DNA of 64,000 bases from CAVZZG01 sp963779685 (lineage in GTDB: Bacteria > Actinomycetota > Thermoleophilia > Gaiellales > F1-60-MAGs149), in contig CAVZZG010000003.1 in the NCBI GenBank assembly GCA_963779685.1, positions 1,364,001 through 1,428,000 on the forward strand, in the 5' to 3' direction. The translations under genes and the position numbers were made by a program. This document shows, piece by piece, positions 1 to 7,394 of the stretch (position 1 is its first letter; each line of letters opens with the position of its first letter). Below the pieces are notes generated by a model that saw only the letters and a list, made by a program, of their open reading frames with translations, made no database searches and had not been told where the DNA came from.

Positions 1-2302
1 GGCCGGAGGCCGCCCAGGGCGAGGTGCAGGGCCCGAATGGACCATCATCGAGGCGGCACGTCGTCGCATCGACGGTGCCGGACACCGTCCAGCCGAAGAC
101 CGCCGTGCTCGATGCCGTCACGGCTCCGGGCCGATCGGTGAAGGTGACCTGCGGCGGCACCACCGTCCAGGTGATCTGAGCGGAGCCCGAGCCGGTGCCG
201 TTGGAGAGCACGATCGTGACCGCGTGGTCGCCGAACGCAAGGCCCGAGAGCACGAGTGGCGACGTGCAGGCGACCGCCGGCGCTCCGTCCACCGCGCAAC
301 CGGTCGCGGCAACGGCGCCGACGCCGTTCCAGGCGATCGTCGCGGCGGTGGCGGAGCTGATGGCGTCCGGACGACTCGTGACTGCGACGGCCGGCGGTGG
401 GTCGCCCACGACCCACGACGCCGAGTCGGTGGCCGATCCCAGCGAGTTCGCGACCCGCACGTCGAAGCTGTGCGGGCCGCGGGCCAGCGCGGCCACGGTC
501 CTCGGCGTCGCGCAGGCCACCCACGCGCCGAGATCGACCCGGCACTCGGTGGTGCCGACGGCGCCGGTCGTCGTCCACGCGACCGCGACGGGGCCGGGCC
601 CGACCAGCGCAGCCGGGGCCGCGCCGATCGCGACTGTGGGCGGCGCGGTCGCGACGGCGATCGTCCATGCGATCGGGCCGGAGACGGCTGCGCCGCTGGA
701 ATTGGCCGCACGGATCAGGACCGTGTGACGGCCCTGGGCCAGGCCGGTGAAGGTCTGCGGGGAGGTGCACGCCTTGGAGGGCTGCGCATCCAGCTTGCAG
801 GTCACCGCGCCCGTACCCGTCACCGTCCAGGCGACCGTCGCGGACCGGGACTCGGTCGGATCTGGTGGAGACGACGTAACCGTGATCACGGGCAGCGGCA
901 GGGTCGCCGTCCAGCGAGCGGTTGCGATCTGCTCGCCGGCGGCGTTCGCGACCCGCACGCGGAAGGAGTGCGGACCGATGTGGGTGTTCGGCACGGTCTG
1001 CGGAGCCGTGCAGGCGGCGAACTGGGCGGCGTCGAGGCTGCACTGCTGCTCGGCAACAGCTCCGTTCGTCCGCCACGCGATCGTGGCGTCCGGCGTGCTG
1101 GTGGGGTCGACGGGCTTGGCGGTGAACTCCACGGACGGCGTGATCTGGTGCCCGGCCGAGAGCAAGGTGCAGGATCGATTGCCGCTGGCCGCTCCCTGGA
1201 GCGGGATCGCCAGGTACCGAAGGGCTCCGGTCGTGTCGGCGACGACGCCGTCGATGACCGTGCAGTCGGGATCGCGGACGACGTCGAACCGCAGGCTGGC
1301 ACCCGCCGGTCCGGTCATGGGCGCGCCGAGCGGCTGCGCCGTCCAGGAAGTCGCCGCGTCACTCCGCTCATCGACACCGGAGGCGGCGGTCAACGCGTAG
1401 CGATCGTCGTTGGACAGCGCGAGGGACGCCCCCAGTCCGGCCACGGCCGGGGAGGGCGACTCGTCGCTGAAGGCCGTCCCGGACGCGATCCGGACGCCGA
1501 GCGCGCCGGAGGCTGTCGTGAACGCGACCAGCGGCTGGTCGTTCGCGTCGACCGCGATGCTCGGCCCCTGATCGGCGGCACCACCGAGGCGCGCGCCCGT
1601 CGCGACCACGGCCGGAGCGGCCCAGCCGGCGGCACTACGCGACGCGACGCGGACGGTGTCCGATTCCAGCCACGCGACCCAGACCCGGTCCTGACGATCG
1701 ACCGTGATGGTCGGGTTGGCGGCGGCCGCGGTGGAGAGCGGGGCGCCGTCCGACGTCCACAGCCCGGCGACGCGGCGGAACGCGCGCACACCACCGGAGT
1801 CCGCGGCCACGACCTCGGGCGTGCCGGTCGAGTCCACCGCCAGGGCGGCCAGGGATGCAACGACGGCCGGCGCGGCGCCGGCGGTGGTCACGACCTCCGG
1901 GATGCCCCAGGTATCGGTCGCGGTGGAGAAGGTGCGGTAGACGACCTCGCCGGTATCGCCGCGCACGTAGACGACGTGCACGACCCCCGCAGCGCCGAGA
2001 CGGACGTCGACACCGAGAGCCGGTTCGGCGAGCCCGGCCGACGCCTCGAAGACCGTCGGGATGCCCGGCGACGTCGCGCGGTACACGTGCAGCGCGCCCG
2101 CATCGGCGGCGAAGACGTAGACGAGCCCCGACTCGGTGCGGACGACCTGCCGAAGCGACGGCAGGGCTGCCCCGCTGCCGACGGGCACGGGCACGGTGGC
2201 GCCCGCCGCACCGGCGGCCGGGGCCGTAACGGTTGCGGCGAGCGTCATCGCCAGGGTCGTCGCCACGACCCGCAGCCAGGTACGCATCACTGCGGCCATC
2301 AT
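1..2302 (-). CDS. Secreted protein with propeller-like region and tandem Ig-like repeats (3' end outside window)
   Basis: An open frame runs from ATG codons at 2302/2299 (or 2287) leftwards to the window edge without a stop, about 767 codons. The N-terminus has a basic start, a hydrophobic stretch and an Ala-rich cleavage region, so it is probably exported by Sec. Residues of roughly 40-370 show short repeats of the kind seen in BNR/sialidase-like propellers (value, gap, V-x-W/V-x-F strands). From about base 1160 leftwards there are five tandem units of about 80-85 residues, each with a tryptophan strand, two cysteines around an acidic 'C-x-LD' turn and a 'G-x-H-x-V-x-V/IRxAN' strand; these look like Ig/FnIII-type folds with one disulfide each. 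The fifth unit is cut by the edge. No catalytic motif is visible. Likely a cell-surface or extracellular protein. It is transcribed away from the GGDEF/EAL gene. Start choice is uncertain because no Shine-Dalgarno sequence precedes any candidate. Confidence 0.8.
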   Translation of the reverse strand, partial: MMAAVMRTWLRVVATTLAMTLAATVTAPAAGAAGATVPVPVGSGAALPSLRQVVRTESGLVYVFAADAGALHVYRATSPGIPTVFEASAGLAEPALGVDVRLGAAGVVHVVYVRGDTGEVVYRTFSTATDTWGIPEVVTTAGAAPAVVASLAALAVDSTGTPEVVAADSGGVRAFRRVAGLWTSDGAPLSTAAAANPTITVDRQDRVWVAWLESDTVRVASRSAAGWAAPAVVATGARLGGAADQGPSIAVDANDQPLVAFTTASGALGVRIASGTAFSDESPSPAVAGLGASLALSNDDRYALTAASGVDERSDAATSWTAQPLGAPMTGPAGASLRFDVVRDPDCTVIDGVVADTTGALRYLAIPLQGAASGNRSCTLLSAGHQITPSVEFTAKPVDPTSTPDATIAWRTNGAVAEQQCSLDAAQFAACTAPQTVPNTHIGPHSFRVRVANAAGEQIATARWTATLPLPVITVTSSPPDPTESRSATVAWTVTGTGAVTCKLDAQPSKACTSPQTFTGLAQGRHTVLIRAANSSGAAVSGPIAWTIAVATAPPTVAIGAAPAALVGPGPVAVAWTTTGAVGTTECRVDLGAWVACATPRTVAALARGPHSFDVRVANSLGSATDSASWVVGDPPPAVAVTSRPDAISSATAATIAWNGVGAVAATGCAVDGAPAVACTSPLVLSGLAFGDHAVTIVLSNGTGSGSAQITWTVVPPQVTFTDRPGAVTASSTAVFGWTVSGTVDATTCRLDDGPFGPCTSPWAASG

Positions 2303-2394
2303 CGGCTGCCGGCCGAAAAATATTAGTTGTTCATCGTATAGATACCAATTGCAAGTGTTGGGAGATCAAGTGGCCGCGTGACGGCGCCGATACG

Positions 2395-3792
2395 GTGCCC
2401 GTGATTGTCCTGGCGCTGGTGGCGGTCGGCGCGATCCTGATCGCGGCGCATCTGCGCGTGCGGCTGGTCGCCCGGACGCGCCAGCTGGAGGCGTTGCGAC
2501 AGCTGTACGAGCAGCACGCGCGGCAGGAGGGCGCTCAGGACCCCCTCACGGGGCTCGCAACCCGTGCCCGCCTCCTCGAGCTCGTGCCGGACGTCCTGCA
2601 CAGCGGCGAGGCGTGCGTGGCGGTCTTCGATGTGATCGGGCTCGAGTTGATCAACGAACGGGGTGGCGCCGCTGCCGGCGACGCGACGCTGGATGCCGTC
2701 GCCCGCCTGCTGGAGGCTGCCGTCGAGCCCGGCGACGTCGTCGCGAGGGTCGGCAGCGACGAGTTCGCCGTCGTGTTCCGCCGCGAGGGCTTCGAGCGGG
2801 CCGGCGGCCTCGCCGTGCGCCTGTGCGAGGGAGACGAGGTCGCAGTCGACCTCCGCTGCGGCGTCGCGGCCGCCCAGCCCGGCCAGGTGCCGGATCGCGC
2901 GCTGCGCAACGCCGAGAGCGCCCTGGCGCACGCGCGCGCCAATGCACGGCGCATCGAGGTCTTCGACCGCGCCATGCGCGATCACGTGAGCCGCCGTGCG
3001 GCGGTCGCGCACGAGCTGCGGCGGGCCATCGCGGACGGCCAGCTGGTGCTGGCCTACCAGCCGATCGTCGACCTGGAGACGAGTCGGCTGGCGAGCGTCG
3101 AGGCCCTGGTCCGCTGGCAGCACCCCGAGCGCGGCCTGCTCGGTCCCGCCGAGTTCGTCGAGCATGCCGAGCGGACGGGGCTCGCCGGTCAGCTCGGAGC
3201 TGCGGTCCTGGACGCGGCCTGCGCCCAGATCCGCTCGTGGTGCGACGCACTCGGCGAACGCGCGCCGCGGATCGCCGTGAACGTGTCGGCGGCCCAGTTC
3301 GAGGCGGGGAACGTGCTGGCGGCCGTCGACCTGGCGCTCAGGCGTCACCGGTGCCCGGCTGAGAAGCTCGGCATCGAGCTCACCGAAACGATCTTCCTCG
3401 CCCACACCGACCGGCTCGAGGCCCTCGTCAGGGAGCTGCGTCCGCGTGGCGTTCGCCTGTACATCGACGACTTCGGCACCGGCTACTCGTCGCTCGCGTA
3501 CGTGCGGGCGATCGACGCCGACGTGCTCAAGATCGATCGCAGCCTGCTCGATGGATTCGGTGTCGACACCCAGTCGTCAGGCGTCGTCGCGGCGATCCTG
3601 GCGATGGCGCGCGCGCTGGGCGTCGAGACGATCGCCGAGGGCGTGGAGACGCGGGCGCAGGCCGCGCTGCTCGCCCTGCACGGCTGCACGTACGGTCAAG
3701 GCTACCTGTTCGCCGAGCCGCTCGACGCCGCGGCCGTCGCCGACCTCGTGGCGAGCAATCGCCCGCTCATCGACCTCGACAGCGCCGCGTAG
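2395..3792 (+). CDS. Membrane-anchored GGDEF-EAL cyclic-di-GMP protein
   Basis: 465 residues from a GTG at 2395 (a second in-frame GTG at 2401 is equally possible). Residues 1-16 form one hydrophobic segment, followed by a short helix, a GGDEF domain (about 45-195) and an EAL domain (about 205-455). The GGDEF signature reads R-V-G-S-D-E-F, so the second glycine is Ser and cyclase activity is doubtful. The EAL domain keeps its metal and catalytic motifs: EALVRW, NVSAAQF, ELTET, DDFGTGYSSL, LKID and AEGVET. The family interconverts or hydrolyses the second messenger c-di-GMP; from the motifs I infer mainly phosphodiesterase activity, with the first domain structural or GTP-sensing. It is divergent from the surface-protein gene (2302) and convergent with ftsZ, with the structured element 3800-4055 after its stop. 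Confidence 0.88.
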   Translation: MPVIVLALVAVGAILIAAHLRVRLVARTRQLEALRQLYEQHARQEGAQDPLTGLATRARLLELVPDVLHSGEACVAVFDVIGLELINERGGAAAGDATLDAVARLLEAAVEPGDVVARVGSDEFAVVFRREGFERAGGLAVRLCEGDEVAVDLRCGVAAAQPGQVPDRALRNAESALAHARANARRIEVFDRAMRDHVSRRAAVAHELRRAIADGQLVLAYQPIVDLETSRLASVEALVRWQHPERGLLGPAEFVEHAERTGLAGQLGAAVLDAACAQIRSWCDALGERAPRIAVNVSAAQFEAGNVLAAVDLALRRHRCPAEKLGIELTETIFLAHTDRLEALVRELRPRGVRLYIDDFGTGYSSLAYVRAIDADVLKIDRSLLDGFGVDTQSSGVVAAILAMARALGVETIAEGVETRAQAALLALHGCTYGQGYLFAEPLDAAAVADLVASNRPLIDLDSAA

Positions 3793-3799
3793 AACTCTC

Positions 3800-4055
3800 A
3801 GAGCTGATTTCAGGATGAGGGTCGTGGTCGCGGGTCGGGGAGCGAGCGGCAGCGACCGGGCGTTCCGCGGGCCTTGCCGACGCAAGGCCAAGGGACGGAC
3901 GACGCTGCCGCGAAGCCCCTGAAGCCGCCTCTCCGAGGCGGCGGAAGGGGAGCCGAAGCTGATCACGGTTGCCGGAGCCCGAGCTCCGGCGTTCGTGGTC
4001 AGCGCAGGACTCTCCCCGGCCATGCGAACGCGCCGCTCAGACTGAACTCAGCTCT
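3800..4055. other. Densely structured non-coding element between convergent genes
   Basis: The 262 bases between the stops at 3792 and 4055 hold nested inverted repeats. A 14-base imperfect pair closes the region: AGAGCTGATTTCAG (3800-3813) with CTGAACTCAGCTCT (4042-4055), one mismatch. Inside are a 9-bp stem 3846-3854/3903-3911 enclosing a perfect 8-bp hairpin 3870-3889 (loop CGAC), a perfect 8-bp hairpin 3924-3942, and a long hairpin 3958-4003 with an inner perfect 8-bp stem. The run AGGGGAG at 3946-3952 can pair either with CCCCT at 3916-3920 or with CTCCCC at 4012-4017, so two structures exclude each other. There is no coding frame of note. It could be a non-coding RNA, a bidirectional terminator complex or a small mobile repeat. 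I could not match it to a known riboswitch. Confidence 0.6.
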
Positions 4056-5329
4056 CAATCGCCGCTACTCAGCAGGAACTCCGGCAGCTCGAAGTCATCG
4101 CCGGCGTCCATCGAGAAGCGCGGTGCCGCGGTCTCCGCGGGAACCGTCTGCGCCGTCACGTTCGCCTCGCTGCGGTCGTCGCGGTCGAAGCCCGTCGCGA
4201 TCACGGTCACCCACAGCTGGTCGCCGAGTCGCTCGTCGACGGTGGCGCCGAAGATGATGTTGGCGTCCGCGTGGGCGGCTTCCTGGACGAGCTCCGCGAT
4301 CTCCATCGCCTCGTGGAGGGCGAGTGACTGGCCGCCGGCGACCGACAGCAGGATGCCGGTGGCACCCTGGATGCCGTGGCCGACGAGCGGCGACGTGACG
4401 GCCTTGCGGGCCGCGTCACGGGCGCGGGTCGGCCCGCTCGCCATGCCGATGCCCATCAGGGCCGAGCCCGCCTCCCGCATGATCGTGCGGACGTCCGCGA
4501 AGTCGAGATTGATCAGGCCCGGCGTCGTGATGAGGTCGCAGATGCCCTGCACGCCCTGGCGGAGGATGTCGTCGGCGACCTGGAAGGCGTCGACCATCGT
4601 CGTGCGGCGGTCGAGCACGCTCAGGAGCCGGTCGTTCGGGATCACGACGAGGGTGTCGACGTTGCGCGAGAGCCGCGAGATGCCGTCGCTGGCCTGCGCG
4701 CCGCGGCGCGAGCCCTCGAAGGCGAACGGGGTCGTGACGATGCCCACGGTCAGCGCGCCGAGCTCCCGTGCGATCCGGGCCACGACGGGCGCAGCGCCGG
4801 AACCGGTGCCTCCGCCCTCACCGGCGGCGACGAACACGAGGTCCGAGCCCCGCAGGGCGCGCCGGATCTCGGCGTCGGCCTCCTCGGCGGCGCGTCGGCC
4901 CACGTCCGGATCGGCACCCGAGCCGAGACCTTCGGTGAGCGTGCGGCCGATGTGGATCTTGATGCTGGCGTCCGCCAGGGCGAGCTGCTGCGCGTCGGTG
5001 TTGACGGCCAGGAACTCCACACCGCGGATCTCCGACTCGATCATCCGGTTGACCGCATTGACCCCGGCGCCGCCGACGCCGACGACGCGGATCACCGCGA
5101 GGTAGGCACTGGCCTCCGGCTCCGGGGTGAGGGGATTCGGCCGGCTGGCTGCCGCCGCGTTGGCCATGGCGACCTCGGGCTCGGTGGCCTTGGCCTTCCC
5201 CTTCTCCCGGCCCTTCTCGCGCGGTACGGCCTTCAGCCTGGTCTGCGCGACGGCGAGGTCGCGTGCGGTCTCGGTGGACTCGAAGAGGGCGGCGAGCGGC
5301 CCGTTGTGCATGCTAACGCGCTTCTGCAT
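4055..5329 (-). CDS. ftsZ: Cell-division GTPase FtsZ with long N-terminal extension
   Basis: 424 residues from the ATG at 5329, which has AGGAGG 9 bases upstream. FtsZ is the tubulin-like GTPase that polymerises into the division ring. The core starts near residue 76 (YLAVIRVVGVGGAGVNAV), followed by NTDAQQL, the tubulin signature GEGGGTGSG and the T7 loop NLDFADV; the C-terminus carries a conserved-tail-like DDFELPEFL. Two oddities: about 75 residues precede the core, rich in Lys/Glu/Ala, where most FtsZ proteins have 10-15; and the first glycine box has Ala in place of a Gly (GGAG). An internal ATG at 5167 (with GAGG 6 bases before it) would give a normal 370-residue protein. The start lies inside the end of parA (17-base overlap), implying coupling. 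It is not in a dcw/mur cluster here, so a second division or FtsZ-like paralogue cannot be excluded. Confidence 0.92.
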   Translation of the reverse strand: MQKRVSMHNGPLAALFESTETARDLAVAQTRLKAVPREKGREKGKAKATEPEVAMANAAAASRPNPLTPEPEASAYLAVIRVVGVGGAGVNAVNRMIESEIRGVEFLAVNTDAQQLALADASIKIHIGRTLTEGLGSGADPDVGRRAAEEADAEIRRALRGSDLVFVAAGEGGGTGSGAAPVVARIARELGALTVGIVTTPFAFEGSRRGAQASDGISRLSRNVDTLVVIPNDRLLSVLDRRTTMVDAFQVADDILRQGVQGICDLITTPGLINLDFADVRTIMREAGSALMGIGMASGPTRARDAARKAVTSPLVGHGIQGATGILLSVAGGQSLALHEAMEIAELVQEAAHADANIIFGATVDERLGDQLWVTVIATGFDRDDRSEANVTAQTVPAETAAPRFSMDAGDDFELPEFLLSSGD

Positions 5330-6173
5330 CGGAGATAACCTCCTCGGCCAGCGCCCTGTAGGCGTTGGCGGCGGGACCGCGACGGTCGTAGGACAGGACG
5401 GAGACACCGCTGACGGGAGCCTCTGCGAGGCGCACCGTCTTCCTGACGCGCGTCTTGAACACCAGATCGCCGAAATTCTTCTCGAGCAGCTCGAGCGCCT
5501 CCCGCGCGTGCAGCAGCCGCGGGTCGAGCATCGTCGGCAGGATCCCCTGGATGTGGACCCGCGGGTTGAGGTGCTCGCGGATCATCGTGAGGGTGTTCTC
5601 CAGCTGGACGAGTCCGCGCAGCGACAGGTACTCGCACTGCACGGGCACGATCACCCCGTCCGCGGCCGCGAGCGCGTTGATCGTGAGGAGGCCGAGCGAG
5701 GGCGGCGTGTCGATGAGCACGTAGTCGTACTCGGGCAGCACCGGCATGAGGGCCTTCTCGAGCGCCCGCTCGCGGCCGATCATGCTCGAGAGGGCGATCT
5801 CGGCGCCCGCCAGATCGATCGACGCCACCGCCACGTCGAGCTCGGCGTGGACGATGATCTCCGACATCGGGCAGCGGTGCACCAGCACGTCGAACATCGA
5901 GCGCTCGACGTGCTCGGGATCGACCCCGAGGCTCATGGTGAGGTTCGACTGCGGATCGAGGTCCACGAGCAGCACCCGCAGGCCGCGCTCCTGCAGCGCG
6001 GCGCCGAGGTTGATCGTCGAGGTGGTCTTCGCGACGCCGCCCTTCTGGTTGGCGAGCGCGACGACCTGCACGCCCCGCGTGGGGACATTTGCCACGCGAA
6101 GGCGGCGCGAGGCGCCGGTAGGCGCCGGTACGGAGGGTGCGGCGGCAGTCATCGAACTCGCTTTCTGCGTCAC
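5313..6173 (-). CDS. parA: ParA/Soj-family chromosome-partitioning ATPase
   Basis: 286 residues from a GTG at 6173 that overlaps the stop of the M48 protease gene by GTGA, with AAGGAG 8 bases upstream; an ATG at 6152 is an alternative. The protein has the deviant Walker A box KGGVAKTT near residue 38, the A' box LVDLDPQSNLT and the Walker B-like strand DYVLIDTPPSLGLLT. ParA-family ATPases move chromosome origins, plasmids or protein cargo on nucleoid DNA. About 30 Ala/Pro-rich residues precede the ATPase fold. No parB is in view. The last 17 bases contain the ftsZ ribosome site and start, so ParA and FtsZ are likely made from one message; a role in placing the division site (MinD/PomZ-like) is an inference from this pairing. 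Confidence 0.88.
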   Translation of the reverse strand: MTQKASSMTAAAPSVPAPTGASRRLRVANVPTRGVQVVALANQKGGVAKTTSTINLGAALQERGLRVLLVDLDPQSNLTMSLGVDPEHVERSMFDVLVHRCPMSEIIVHAELDVAVASIDLAGAEIALSSMIGRERALEKALMPVLPEYDYVLIDTPPSLGLLTINALAAADGVIVPVQCEYLSLRGLVQLENTLTMIREHLNPRVHIQGILPTMLDPRLLHAREALELLEKNFGDLVFKTRVRKTVRLAEAPVSGVSVLSYDRRGPAANAYRALAEEVISDAEAR

Positions 6174-7285
6174 GGAACCGACTCCTTCACGGCCCGCGCC
6201 GCGGCGATCCGGCTTCCCGCTGGAGGGTGCCCGGAGCGAAGCCGCTCCATGACCGGCGGATCGAGCTCGGCGAGATTGGTCGCGACCAGGTGCTCGAGGG
6301 CCCGTGCGAACGCGTCTCCGCCCGCCATGCGGCAAGCGTAGCGGTCCGCCTCCCGCTCACGGCCACGCGAGTAGGCGGCATCCGCGAACGCCACCGCGAA
6401 CGACGCCACGCCGTAGGCGAGCGCGAGTGCCGGCAGGGAGGCCGGGTCGCCCGCACCCCCGTGAGCCAGGAACTCCGGCAGTGCCGCGAAGAGGAGCGCC
6501 GCTCCCGCCCACGTGGCGGCGCTCGTGCACGCGCCCACGCCGAAGAGGCGCGCGAGGTCGCGGTGCGCCGTGTGCCCGAGCTCGTGCGCCAGGACGGCAC
6601 GTGTCTCGGCAAGGCGTTCTTCGTCGTCGGCCGCACCGACGAGGGTGTCGCCGAGCAGAATGCGCCGGGTCGGGCCGGCGCCGACGACCATGGCGTTGGA
6701 CGCGGTCGTCTTGGCCGAGAGCAGCAGCAGGCGGATGTCCCGCACGTCAAGGCCGCAGGTGCGCAGCAAGTCTTCGGTCATGGCCCGCAGCGGGCCGTCG
6801 CCGAGCGGCGCGGAGCGCAGGAACAGCGGGAGGATGGTCACGGGCAGAACGACCGTGAGGATCGCCGCAAGCGTCAGCTGACCCGACCAGGCCGCAACCA
6901 CCCAGCCGACCGGCCACCGCTGCTGCGCGGCCACGACGAAGGCCCCGGCGAGCGCGGCCAGGGCGGCGCCCAATGCCATCGCCTTGGCCCAGTCGGCGAG
7001 CCATCCAGCACGCGACTGGACGCTCAGGCCGTGCCGGCGCGCGGCCGCGTGGCCGGCGAGGCCGACGGGCAGGCCGGCGAGCGTGACGAGGACAACGCCC
7101 AGCGCCGCGATCACGGCTCCCGACGACGGCAGCCGGCCGGCGGCGGCGGCATAGCCGACCGTCACGGCGACGGCGATGGCGGAGCCGAGACGTCCGCGAC
7201 GACGCGATCCGCGCCGGTAGGTGCGGGCCTCATCCTGACGCAGATCGAACGACACGCCGACACGGTAGCCTCCGCCACCGCCCAT
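6170..7285 (-). CDS. M48-family membrane zinc metalloprotease
   Basis: About 371 residues from the ATG at 7285; a GTG at 7255 (VSFDLRQDEA) is an alternative start with better separation from the upstream small frame. Several hydrophobic helices (roughly residues 35-55, 60-80, 100-125, 135-155, 250-300) surround the catalytic motif HELGH, with the third zinc ligand in REREADRYA. This arrangement is typical of HtpX/Ste24-type integral membrane peptidases that work on membrane proteins at the cytoplasmic face. The last codon overlaps the parA start by 4 bases, so it is probably co-transcribed with parA and ftsZ. Confidence 0.88.
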   Translation of the reverse strand: MGGGGGYRVGVSFDLRQDEARTYRRGSRRRGRLGSAIAVAVTVGYAAAAGRLPSSGAVIAALGVVLVTLAGLPVGLAGHAAARRHGLSVQSRAGWLADWAKAMALGAALAALAGAFVVAAQQRWPVGWVVAAWSGQLTLAAILTVVLPVTILPLFLRSAPLGDGPLRAMTEDLLRTCGLDVRDIRLLLLSAKTTASNAMVVGAGPTRRILLGDTLVGAADDEERLAETRAVLAHELGHTAHRDLARLFGVGACTSAATWAGAALLFAALPEFLAHGGAGDPASLPALALAYGVASFAVAFADAAYSRGREREADRYACRMAGGDAFARALEHLVATNLAELDPPVMERLRSGHPPAGSRIAAARAVKESVP

Positions 7286-7362
7286 CGCCGGACGTCGTCG
7301 ATCGTCGCCGAGCCGGCCCGGAGCCGGTGAACGAGCTCCCTTGCCTCGGGCACGGCCATCAC
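7162..7362 (-). CDS. Small unknown open frame overlapping the M48 gene start
   Basis: A 66-codon frame (GTG 7362 or ATG 7359) lies 32 bases after the preceding gene. Its first 30 or so codons look coding (high GC at third positions; helix-like PEARELVHRLRAGSATIDDV), but the last 30 overlap the N-terminus of the protease in another frame and look like an antifeature. It may be a true short protein, or the 5' part of the protease in a shifted frame. I do not recognise it. Confidence 0.3.
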   Translation of the reverse strand: MMAVPEARELVHRLRAGSATIDDVRRWAVAEATVSACRSICVRMRPAPTGADRVVADVSAPPSPSP

Positions 7363-7394
7363 CCCGAGCCTACCGGGCAGGCGTGCGCCGCCGC

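Noticed and set aside
224..2326. Long plus-strand open frame of about 700 codons
   Set aside because: Its translation is Arg/Gly-rich without domains and lies antisense to a coherent minus-strand protein with signal peptide and repeats; high GC opens spurious frames.
3870..3900. GACGCAAGGCC resembling the core of a c-di-GMP-I riboswitch
   Set aside because: The bases are locked in a perfect hairpin and the second conserved half (tetraloop receptor, GGTAGCCGGG) is absent.
3900..4020. Glycine-riboswitch-like GGGGAGAGTCCTGC on the minus strand
   Set aside because: The GCCGAAGG and CTCTCAGGC segments of that class are missing and the element lies between gene ends, not before a gene.
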